Source: TMED-70 sp036164085
GTDB taxonomy: Bacteria; Chloroflexota; Dehalococcoidia; Lucifugimonadales; Lucifugimonadaceae
Reading direction: 5' to 3'
Assembly (NCBI GenBank): GCA_036164085.1
Contig: JAYZJV010000019.1
Span: forward strand, 1 to 5,545
Length of the DNA stretch: 5,545 nucleotides
Shown here: piece after piece, positions 1 through 5,545 of the stretch
Position numbering within the stretch: the first letter of the stretch is position 1
Layout of the letters: each line of letters opens with the position of its first letter
The notes under the pieces: generated by a model
Database searches by the model: none
Told to the model about the DNA's origin: nothing
The model's input: the letters and a program-made list of their open reading frames with translations, nothing else
Translations under genes and position numbers: made by a program

Positions 1-700
1 CTAGCCTCACTGCATACTCATTATTTAGTGACATCCAAGCATCAACTGCTATTTCTACATCAGGCCCAACTTGCTCTCTTGTTGATGCAACTAGCTCTTC
101 GGCTCTATTTATCCCTTCAAGATTACTCTCTGGCCCTTCTCTTAAAAAGAGTTTTACGGCTTTAAACCCTAATTCTAAGAACCACTCTATGCTATTTTTT
201 GTTCCATACTCAAAACTAGTATTACTTGCATAACAAAATATTTTATCCTTTTGAGGACCTCCAATAATTTCATAAACTGGCCTATCTAAAACTTTACCCT
301 TAAGATCCCAAATAGCATTATCTACTGCACTTATTGCAAAACTTGATAATCCAGATGTACCATATGGAATTGTTGATTGCTGCATAATATCCCAAAGCAT
401 TTCAGTAGACATACAATCTTTACCAACTAAAATTTTAGCCAAGTGATCATTTATTATTGATTCAGTAACACCTGAATATAGGGTAAATCCAAACCCCCAA
501 GTTCCATCTTCACCCTTTACTAAACATGCCGTTCTTTTCCAACTAGCAGTCCATTCAGACCTAGGAATACCTGGATATCTATTCATTGGGCTTACCATTC
601 CTCTAGTATCATAAGGATCATTAGACTTAGGAACTCTAGGTTTAGTTTTTATATTCGGTTTTAATTCGATTGTAAAAGCTTCGATTGATTTAATTTTCAT
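1..700 (-). CDS. Enolase-superfamily sugar-acid dehydratase, L-rhamnonate dehydratase-like (partial, C-terminus beyond left edge)
   Basis: This open frame starts at the ATG at 700-698 and is still open at base 1, giving 233 residues, a little over half of a usual enolase-superfamily protein of about 400. The N-terminal capping domain (about 1-145) contains SPMNRY (37-42) and AVDNAIWDLKGK (125-136). The barrel then begins, with GFKAVKLF (178-185) on the second strand and VDAWMS (219-224), where Asp220 is the expected first magnesium ligand. The SPMNRY and DxWMS segments resemble L-rhamnonate dehydratase, which removes water from a sugar acid to give a 2-keto-3-deoxy acid. The second position of the mandelate-racemase KxK motif is Phe185, so that lysine base is absent. 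The later ligands and the catalytic His lie outside the window. An in-frame TAA (713-715) four codons upstream fixes the ATG as the start; its ribosome binding site is weak. The gene is divergent from a second enolase-family gene. The superfamily is secure, the substrate is not. Confidence 0.9.
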   Translation of the reverse strand, partial: MKIKSIEAFTIELKPNIKTKPRVPKSNDPYDTRGMVSPMNRYPGIPRSEWTASWKRTACLVKGEDGTWGFGFTLYSGVTESIINDHLAKILVGKDCMSTEMLWDIMQQSTIPYGTSGLSSFAISAVDNAIWDLKGKVLDRPVYEIIGGPQKDKIFCYASNTSFEYGTKNSIEWFLELGFKAVKLFLREGPESNLEGINRAEELVASTREQVGPDVEIAVDAWMSLNNEYAVRL

Positions 701-797
701 AATTCTGTCCCATTAGAGTATAGTTTAGTATTTGTAATTTATATAACATTTGAAAATTATCATATCCAATAAAAAAAAGTTTTGTATAGAGGAAAAT
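701..797. promoter_or_regulatory. Divergent promoter region between two enolase-family genes
   Basis: This 97-base AT-rich gap separates two head-to-head genes and must hold their promoters unless either gene is read from outside. On the minus strand a TATACT box (722-717) lies about 17 bases before the ATG at 700. On the plus strand TATAAC (742-747) lies about 50 bases before the ATG at 798. Neither has a convincing -35 box at normal spacing, and such boxes arise by chance in AT-rich DNA. I saw no clear operator palindrome. The shared gap makes co-regulation of the two genes possible. Confidence 0.35.
788..792 (+). promoter_or_regulatory. Ribosome binding site deciding the start at 798
   Basis: AGAGG lies 5 bases before the ATG at 798 and is followed by a coding start, MKIKDLRL, typical of enolase-family N-termini. 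The longer frame could begin at a TTG at 750, but that codon has no purine-rich site in front of it, and the 16 extra residues are lysine-rich and unlike the family. Confidence 0.75.
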
Positions 798-1916
798 ATG
801 AAAATCAAAGACTTAAGACTTTCAAAAACTAAATTAGTTGATTATTTAGGAGACGTTGAACCTGCTTGGAGTCCTGGGAGTACCGTCAAATCAAATATTG
901 GAGGAACCACTTTTACAGAAATAGAATTACATAACGGAGATATTGGTATAGGACCAGGATGTGATGAATCTATACTAAAAGATGCAAAAGAATACTTAGT
1001 CGGAAAAAACCTTGTTGATGTAATTAGTCATTTCAAATATTTAATATATAAAACTAGAAACATACCATACAACGGCTTGGCTGGAATAGATGTAGCTTTA
1101 TGGGATCTAAAGGGGAAAATAGAAAAAAAGTCTATTGCTGAAATCCTGGGCAAGAAAAAGGATTATTTAATCCCTTATTCAAGTTTTGTAATTCTTTCAG
1201 ATCCTGATGAAAGAGCTGAAATGTCGGAAAAGTTATTAAATGAAGGCTGGAAATCGATTAAGGTTAGGCTCCATCATAACGAGTATGAAAAAGATATAGA
1301 AACTATAGAAAAAATAGTATCAAAAACAAATGGGAAATTAGATGTTTTAGTAGATGCAAATCAGGCACAGTCAAGTTATCCATGGCAACCTGGAATAATT
1401 TGGGATATGGAAAGAGCTAAAAAAACCAATGAAGCTATGCATGAATTGGGATGTTATTGGCTTGAAGAACCTAGACCTAGATTTAATTATAAAGAACTTT
1501 CAGAATTAGTATCAATGAATAAAACAAAGATTGCTGGTGGAGAAAACAACACAGTAGTTGCTGATTTCCATGAGATGATTGAAAAGAACTCCTATGACAT
1601 TTTACAACCAGAATCAATGGTTTTGGGAGGTATTACCCCTCTAATAGAAATTGGAGATTTATCAAAAAAACATAATAAAGAAATAGTTCCTCATCATGGA
1701 GGAGGAGACATTGGTGTAATTGCTCATATACACCTTCTTTCTACATGGGAAAATGCTCCATATTGTGAAATGTTAAATGATCCTCCTTTGAGTAGCTACA
1801 AACACAAATTTTATATTTTTAACGAAAATCCCGAAGTAATTGAAGGAAAAATAAAAGTCCCTGAAGGGGCAGGCCTTGGAGTAACTATTAAGGAAGACTT
1901 AATAATAAGAAAATGA
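798..1916 (+). CDS. Mandelate racemase/muconate lactonizing enzyme family protein (enolase superfamily), probable acid-sugar dehydratase or epimerase
   Basis: The protein has 372 residues, normal for the family, and is probably a cytosolic magnesium enzyme that abstracts a proton next to a carboxylate. The capping domain covers about 1-125 and includes GIDVALWDLKGK (96-107). The barrel shows KVR (155-157), where mandelate racemase has KxK, then the three metal ligands Asp186 (VDAN), Glu223 (LEEP) and Glu249 (GGEN). DILQPE (267-272) and VPHH (297-300) follow, with Glu324 (YCEM) near the end. The position that normally holds the Asp of the Asp-His dyad appears to be Glu272, and a pair of histidines (299, 300) fills the His strand. 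The ATG at 798 is chosen over a TTG at 750 because of the AGAGG site at 788. It is first in an operon with an MFS carrier and a zinc dehydrogenase, which suggests catabolism of an imported hydroxy or sugar acid. The family is certain; whether it dehydrates, epimerises or cycloisomerises is unknown. Confidence 0.93.
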   Translation: MKIKDLRLSKTKLVDYLGDVEPAWSPGSTVKSNIGGTTFTEIELHNGDIGIGPGCDESILKDAKEYLVGKNLVDVISHFKYLIYKTRNIPYNGLAGIDVALWDLKGKIEKKSIAEILGKKKDYLIPYSSFVILSDPDERAEMSEKLLNEGWKSIKVRLHHNEYEKDIETIEKIVSKTNGKLDVLVDANQAQSSYPWQPGIIWDMERAKKTNEAMHELGCYWLEEPRPRFNYKELSELVSMNKTKIAGGENNTVVADFHEMIEKNSYDILQPESMVLGGITPLIEIGDLSKKHNKEIVPHHGGGDIGVIAHIHLLSTWENAPYCEMLNDPPLSSYKHKFYIFNENPEVIEGKIKVPEGAGLGVTIKEDLIIRK

Positions 1917-3127
1917 GCTTTAATTTACTTAGTTATCAATATAGAAGGTGGTTAGTGGCAGGAACCACCTTTCTTTCTGTCGGCACTTCTATTGGATTTG
2001 TACAATATGCATTTCAAGCATTTGTCTTACCTTTAGAAGAAGAGTTTGGATGGTCAAGAACTCAAATAAATTTATCGTTATCTTTAGGAATTGCAAGTTC
2101 TTTTATTGCTCCTCTGGCTGGAAGATTTTTAGACAAATATGGATCAACTAAAATAATGTCTCTTTCTTTATTACTTGTCACTTTGGGCTTTTTTATGAGA
2201 GGAACTATGACTGATTTGTGGCAACTTTATTTATCAAGTATATTACTATACGTTGGAATCCCTGGAGCTACTCAACTTCCCTTAGGTAAACTTATGGGTT
2301 TATGGTTCCCAAAAATAAGAGGAAGGATGATAGGTTTCACTATGGCTGGGAATAATTTTTCTGCTGTAGTAACTGTACCTATAGCAACTTTTATAATCCT
2401 AGCATCAGGATGGAGATTTGCTTTTTTCGCTCTTGGAATATCTACACTCATAGTACTGATTTTGGTACTTATATTTATAAGAGATGATAAAAATTATAAA
2501 TTTGAATCTAATGACAATAATGAGTCCAAAACAGGCTCTAAAGATGATTACGAGTTATCTGATGCAATTAGAACTACCGCATTTTGGTTTTTAGTCTCAG
2601 GTATGACTTTACAACAATTTGCTAGAACTACAGTTGTAATTCAACTTGTACCGCATTTTGTTGCTAAAGGTGTAAGTGTAGGACTAGCATCTTCAATGAT
2701 GTCAGCATTTGGTGTATTTGCCGTAATAAGTAAATTAATAAGTGGATGGTTGAGTGATCTGATTCCTTCAAGATTTATTTTAGTCATTGTAGTAATTTTT
2801 CAAATGATTGGAATTCAATTAGTTCTTGCTGATAGCCAAGAACTAATGTGGATTGGATCATCTCTAATGGGTCTGGGAATTGGTGCAATGGGAGTGTTAG
2901 GCCCAGCAATAACCACTGAATTGTTTGGCTTGAAAAAGTATTCTTCTATTTTTGGATTTATCAATATGCCTATTGCATTTCCTGTGATTATAGGGCCTAT
3001 ATTTTCTGGCATAATTTTTGATAGATATAAAACTTATACTTTGGCATTTAATCTTGTAGAATTGATTTTAATAATTTCAATAATCAGTTTTATTTTTGTA
3101 AAAATAAAGCCTAAAAAAGGAAAATAA
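1913..3127 (+). CDS. MFS transporter, monocarboxylate / oxalate-formate antiporter-like
   Basis: The 404-residue protein has about twelve hydrophobic segments in two halves, split by a polar loop at about 190-218 rich in Asp, Asn, Ser and Lys, as usual for the major facilitator superfamily. Motif A is clear after helix 2 (GRFLDKYG, 70-77) and repeated in the second half (GWLSDLIPSR, 278-287). The FGWSRTQ segment (45-51) before helix 2 and the FGLKKYSSIFG segment (338-348) are typical of the monocarboxylate and oxalate:formate-like branch, whose members carry small organic acids across the inner membrane. Its ATG overlaps the stop of the upstream enolase-family gene in an ATGA arrangement, so translational coupling is likely; only a weak purine stretch lies further upstream (AAGGAAG, about 1890). 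The context suggests it imports the acid used by the neighbouring enzymes, or exports a product. The fold is certain, the substrate class likely and the exact substrate unknown. Confidence 0.9.
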   Translation: MSFNLLSYQYRRWLVAGTTFLSVGTSIGFVQYAFQAFVLPLEEEFGWSRTQINLSLSLGIASSFIAPLAGRFLDKYGSTKIMSLSLLLVTLGFFMRGTMTDLWQLYLSSILLYVGIPGATQLPLGKLMGLWFPKIRGRMIGFTMAGNNFSAVVTVPIATFIILASGWRFAFFALGISTLIVLILVLIFIRDDKNYKFESNDNNESKTGSKDDYELSDAIRTTAFWFLVSGMTLQQFARTTVVIQLVPHFVAKGVSVGLASSMMSAFGVFAVISKLISGWLSDLIPSRFILVIVVIFQMIGIQLVLADSQELMWIGSSLMGLGIGAMGVLGPAITTELFGLKKYSSIFGFINMPIAFPVIIGPIFSGIIFDRYKTYTLAFNLVELILIISIISFIFVKIKPKKGK

Positions 3128-3129
3128 TT

Positions 3130-4233
3130 ATGGTTAAAGCAGCTGTTTTATATGAGGCAAATAAACCTATGATCATAAAAGATCTAAAACAAGGATCTCC
3201 AAAAAGCAATGAAGTTAAAGTAAAAATGTTAGCTGCTGGAGTTTGTGCATCAGACCATCATGTAATGAAAGGTGAAACTGCATTTCCTATGCCTATAGTC
3301 CTAGGACACGAAGGAGCAGGAATTATTGAAGATGTAGGAGAAAATGTAAATTCCGTAAGCAAAGGTGATAAATGCATCTTATCTTTTGTAGCCAGTTGTG
3401 GATCATGTGTCTCTTGCAGAAGTGGATTGGGGAACCTTTGTGATACTAATAGACTAACTGGAACTAAACAATATGATGGTACTTTCAGGTTGAAGGATGA
3501 AAAAGATGAAGACATTCATCAAATGGCTAAATTAGGAGTCTTTGCTGAAGAAATTATAATCCCTGAAAATGCTTGCTTTAAAATTGATGATGACGTCCCT
3601 CTGGATGTTGCATGCTTAATTGGTTGCTCTGTTACAACTGGGGTTGGAGGAGTAATTAATCAAAAAAATATTTTTCCAGGAGCAACTATAGCTGTTTTTG
3701 GTACAGGAGGAGTGGGATTAAATACTATTTTAGGTGGGCAAATAATGAATTCTTCTAAGATTATTGCTGTAGATATTTTAGATAGTAAACTTGAGTTTAG
3801 TTATAAATTTGGAGCAACTCATACAATCAATTCCAAAACAGATAATGTGCAAGAAAAAATCCAAGAAATCACCAATAATAAAGGAGTAGATTTTGGATTT
3901 GATGCATTTGGAAGCGCAATAACTACTGAACAGATGATGAAATCATTGAAAAAAGGAGGAACGGGGGTAATTATTGGACTAGCTCCAATCGGAATGACTG
4001 CAAATGTTGATTTGGTTGATATGGTAAGAGATCATAAAACATTAGTAGGTTCATACTATGGATCTGTTTCTCCACATGTAACTTTTGAAAGAATAATTGA
4101 CTTTTATAGGACAGGAAAACTTGATATAAATTCTGTTATTGAAAGAAAATATCCTCTAAATAAGATCAATGAAGCATACAGTGACCTAGAGAACGGAAAA
4201 GATGGGCGAGGAATTATTGATTTTACTATCTAA
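3130..4233 (+). CDS. Zinc-dependent alcohol dehydrogenase (medium-chain dehydrogenase/reductase, class III-like)
   Basis: This 367-residue protein should oxidise an alcohol to an aldehyde or ketone with NAD. The catalytic-zinc ligands are Cys39 (GVCASD), His60 (GHE, with Glu61) and Cys166 (GCSVTTG). The structural-zinc cysteines are all present at 90, 93, 96 and 104. The Rossmann fold has GTGGVG (191-196) and an acidic Asp215 at the end of the second strand, which favours NAD over NADP. The insert at about 106-137 (with DGTFR and LGVFAEE) and the GCSVTTG segment place it with class III-like enzymes, including glutathione- or NDMA-linked dehydrogenases, rather than simple threonine- or sorbitol-type ones. 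It begins two bases after the MFS stop, with AGGA at 3118-3121 as ribosome binding site, and is the last gene of the operon. It may oxidise a hydroxyl of the imported compound or of the dehydratase product; a housekeeping aldehyde-detoxifying role is the alternative. Its last 4 bases overlap the end of the opposite gene. Confidence 0.92.
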   Translation: MVKAAVLYEANKPMIIKDLKQGSPKSNEVKVKMLAAGVCASDHHVMKGETAFPMPIVLGHEGAGIIEDVGENVNSVSKGDKCILSFVASCGSCVSCRSGLGNLCDTNRLTGTKQYDGTFRLKDEKDEDIHQMAKLGVFAEEIIIPENACFKIDDDVPLDVACLIGCSVTTGVGGVINQKNIFPGATIAVFGTGGVGLNTILGGQIMNSSKIIAVDILDSKLEFSYKFGATHTINSKTDNVQEKIQEITNNKGVDFGFDAFGSAITTEQMMKSLKKGGTGVIIGLAPIGMTANVDLVDMVRDHKTLVGSYYGSVSPHVTFERIIDFYRTGKLDINSVIERKYPLNKINEAYSDLENGKDGRGIIDFTI

Positions 4234-5210
4234 GTAGTGATCAGTAATATCCCTATACAATAAATAACTATTATTAAAAAAAGAATGGTGCTTTTAATTG
4301 AATTCTGAATATTATTTTTCAAATAAACCAATAGTGCAGCAATGCTTATTAGGAATAAGCTAACTACACAAGCAATTATATGTGCATCTTCAAATTGGTT
4401 AATAATGTTTTTTGAATAAAAAATATCAGCATAAAAAATAATAGTAATATTAAATACACAGCTACCAAATAATCCTGCCACTCCTAAATCAGCCGCCTTC
4501 ATTCTTACTGAAGCTATATATGATGATGCCTCAGGCATAGTTGTTACTAAAGATACAACTATTATTCCTAATGTACTTGAGGCAACTCCTGAAATTTCTG
4601 CAATGTTATCAACACTAAAAGCTAAGAAGTATCCAGAAATGATTACGCCCAAAGAGATCAATCCAAAAGCGCTCCATGCTCTAAATGCCGTAATTTCAAT
4701 AACCTCATCTTCTTCTTCAGAGTCTGATGGTTTGGTAATATAAATAACTCGAAGCCCTAAAAGATAAATCCCCAAAATTATAAATGATGCTATCCCAACA
4801 TTGAAAAATGACAAAGAAATATTAACTAATCCAAAAAACAAAACAATAATAGTCATTACTATGGCTAATGCTGCTAAGTACCATTGGTTTCGTGAAATCT
4901 GATCTAGAACTGTCTTTCCTCCAAAAATTAGTGCAATAATTGCAAATGTAGCCATATTAACCATGTTTGCTCCAAATACATTCCCAAGAGCCAATGAAGG
5001 ATTTGGAGGGGTCAGTAATACAGCAGAAATATTAGCTGATAATTCAGGCAATGATGTTGCTAATGCTACCAAAATACTTCCTATGAATAATCTGCCTAAT
5101 CCTGTAATTGAAGCTAAGATATCTCCATATTTTGCTAAATATGTTCCAAATACTATTGTTGATAAAGCACTAATAGCAAAAATAATTATATTGGGTGTCA
5201 AATTGTCCAT
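4230..5210 (-). CDS. CaCA-family cation antiporter (sodium/calcium exchanger-like, YrbG-type)
   Basis: This 326-residue membrane protein has about ten hydrophobic segments arranged as two inverted repeats, the normal prokaryotic size for the calcium:cation antiporter superfamily. The first alpha-repeat reads ALATSLPELSA (49-59) followed by GNVFGANMVN (76-85). The second reads LVTTMPEASS (221-230) followed by AGLFGSCVFN (245-254). Glu56 and Glu227 match the paired central glutamates that bind the cation in the archaeal exchanger NCX_Mj. A short acidic loop (PSDSEEEDEVIE, 161-172) between the halves is probably cytoplasmic. Family members exchange calcium, or sometimes other cations, for sodium or protons across the inner membrane. 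The second repeat lacks the usual GN and SN residues, so ion choice is uncertain. The start at 5210 follows the stop of a 63-residue membrane protein gene by 5 bases, with only a weak GG-type ribosome binding site, so translation may be coupled. It has no obvious link to the sugar-acid operon it faces. Confidence 0.9.
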   Translation of the reverse strand: MDNLTPNIIIFAISALSTIVFGTYLAKYGDILASITGLGRLFIGSILVALATSLPELSANISAVLLTPPNPSLALGNVFGANMVNMATFAIIALIFGGKTVLDQISRNQWYLAALAIVMTIIVLFFGLVNISLSFFNVGIASFIILGIYLLGLRVIYITKPSDSEEEDEVIEITAFRAWSAFGLISLGVIISGYFLAFSVDNIAEISGVASSTLGIIVVSLVTTMPEASSYIASVRMKAADLGVAGLFGSCVFNITIIFYADIFYSKNIINQFEDAHIIACVVSLFLISIAALLVYLKNNIQNSIKSTILFLIIVIYCIGILLITT

Positions 5211-5215
5211 TTAAA

Positions 5216-5407
5216 TTACCATTGCCCTGTCTTTACCAAAAGATAACCGATTATTATTACAAACATGATCATAATTATTGAAAAAATCACTAGTAATCTA
5301 GAAATTTTTTGGAAATTACTCAGTTTTTCGTATCCTGGATTAATGTAATCTTCCCAAGGATCAACTATTTTATTTTTATCTTCAATAACTTTAATATTTT
5401 TTTTCAT
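5216..5407 (-). CDS. Small single-pass membrane protein, unknown function
   Basis: I do not recognise this 63-residue protein. It has a charged, lysine- and aspartate-rich N-terminal part (1-36, including DPWEDYINPGYEKL at 17-30), then one strongly hydrophobic helix at about 37-57, and a very short tail ending GQW. The basic residues before the helix (Lys34, Arg37) suggest that the N-terminal part stays in the cytoplasm. The frame runs ATG 5407 to TAA 5216, with a weak ribosome binding site (GATGG). It lies 5 bases upstream of the CaCA antiporter gene on the same strand, so the two are probably one transcription unit and the small protein could be an accessory subunit or just a neighbour. Amino-acid composition that is soluble-then-membrane rather than random, plus the tight spacing, supports a real gene. 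Confidence 0.65.
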   Translation of the reverse strand: MKKNIKVIEDKNKIVDPWEDYINPGYEKLSNFQKISRLLVIFSIIMIMFVIIIGYLLVKTGQW

Positions 5408-5504
5408 AAGCCATCATAAATTATATTAAATTACTTTATATCTCAATTATAAATTATTACGCAATAGTATAAAATTCATAACATATGGTTACAGGAGATA
5501 ATAA
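5408..5504. promoter_or_regulatory. Divergent promoter region upstream of the small membrane protein gene and the right-edge gene
   Basis: This 97-base, extremely AT-rich gap separates two divergent genes. On the minus strand TTGAGA (5446-5441) and TATAAT (5425-5420) lie 15 bases apart; the spacing is short, and the transcript would start only a few bases before the ATG at 5407. Another minus-strand candidate, TATACT, is at 5471-5466. On the plus strand TATAAA (5468-5473) would give a leader of about 25 bases before the gene at 5505. All are weak calls because the DNA is so AT-rich. Confidence 0.35.
5493..5497 (+). promoter_or_regulatory. Ribosome binding site for the right-edge gene
   Basis: AGGAG ends 7 bases before the ATG at 5505. 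It is one of the clearest ribosome binding sites in the window and is the main reason to accept the short frame that leaves the right edge as a real gene. Confidence 0.7.
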
Positions 5505-5545
5505 ATGTTTGATTTTATAGGTGTAGCAATTGGAATATTATTTGC
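5505..5545 (+). CDS. Start of a gene cut by the right edge, hydrophobic N-terminus
   Basis: An ATG at 5505 behind a strong AGGAG site opens a frame of 13 complete codons, reading MFDFIGVAIGILF, before the window ends. The peptide is hydrophobic and could be a membrane anchor or the first transmembrane helix. Too little is present to name a family. It is divergent from the small membrane protein gene. Confidence 0.6.
   Translation, partial: MFDFIGVAIGILF

Noticed and set aside
750..797. A 16-residue N-terminal extension of the mandelate-racemase-like protein from a TTG codon at 750.
   Set aside because: It has no ribosome binding site, encodes a lysine-rich stretch unlike the family, and the ATG at 798 has a good AGAGG site.
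1948..2151. Plus-strand open frame of 67 codons in another frame of the MFS gene.
   Set aside because: It overlaps motif A coding sequence, has a Cys/Trp/Phe-rich translation and no separate ribosome binding site.
2815..3012. Minus-strand open frame of 65 codons opposite the MFS gene.
   Set aside because: It is antisense to clear transmembrane coding sequence, with a proline/isoleucine-rich translation typical of a shadow frame.
3258..3515. Minus-strand open frame of 85 codons opposite the zinc dehydrogenase gene.
   Set aside because: It lies wholly inside a gene with complete zinc and NAD motifs, and its translation shows no domain-like pattern.
4234..4246. A TGATCA palindrome just past the dehydrogenase stop, considered as a terminator stem or operator.
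   Set aside because: Pairing does not extend beyond the six bases, there is no loop or T-run, and it lies inside the antiporter coding sequence.
4963..5214. Plus-strand open frame of 83 codons opposite the antiporter gene.
   Set aside because: It is antisense to the first conserved alpha-repeat and has no independent support.

Overview
The window is a gene-dense, AT-rich stretch (about one third G+C by eye) of bacterial chromosome with Shine-Dalgarno-type starts and small gaps or overlaps. It holds seven protein genes, two of them cut by the window edges. No RNA gene, CRISPR array, insertion sequence or long repeat was seen, and no stretch over 300 bases lacks a gene. Two different enolase-superfamily sugar-acid enzymes next to an MFS carrier and a zinc alcohol dehydrogenase suggest a free-living heterotroph that uses oxidised carbohydrates or other hydroxy acids. 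Such paralog-rich enolase content is known from marine SAR202 Chloroflexota, but this taxonomic guess is inference only.

Left part (1-4233): a divergent catabolic locus. On the minus strand, the first 233 codons of an L-rhamnonate-dehydratase-like enzyme run off the left edge. Across a 97-base gap, a plus-strand operon encodes a mandelate racemase/muconate lactonizing enzyme-like protein (true start at 798), a 12-helix MFS carrier whose ATG overlaps the previous stop, and an NAD-type zinc alcohol dehydrogenase two bases further on. A plausible reading is uptake of a small acid by the MFS protein, dehydration or epimerisation by one or both enolase-family enzymes, and oxidation of a hydroxyl group by the dehydrogenase. 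The substrate cannot be named from sequence, and no regulator is visible.

Right part (4230-5545): a minus-strand pair encodes a 63-residue single-helix membrane protein and, 5 bases downstream, a CaCA-family (sodium/calcium exchanger-like) cation antiporter. The antiporter gene ends tail-to-tail with the dehydrogenase gene, overlapping it by 4 bases. A further plus-strand gene starts at 5505 behind a strong ribosome binding site and leaves the window after 13 codons.

I saw no defence system or other clearly new machinery. The most noteworthy points are the head-to-head enolase paralogs with non-standard active-site residues and their compact transporter-dehydrogenase cassette.
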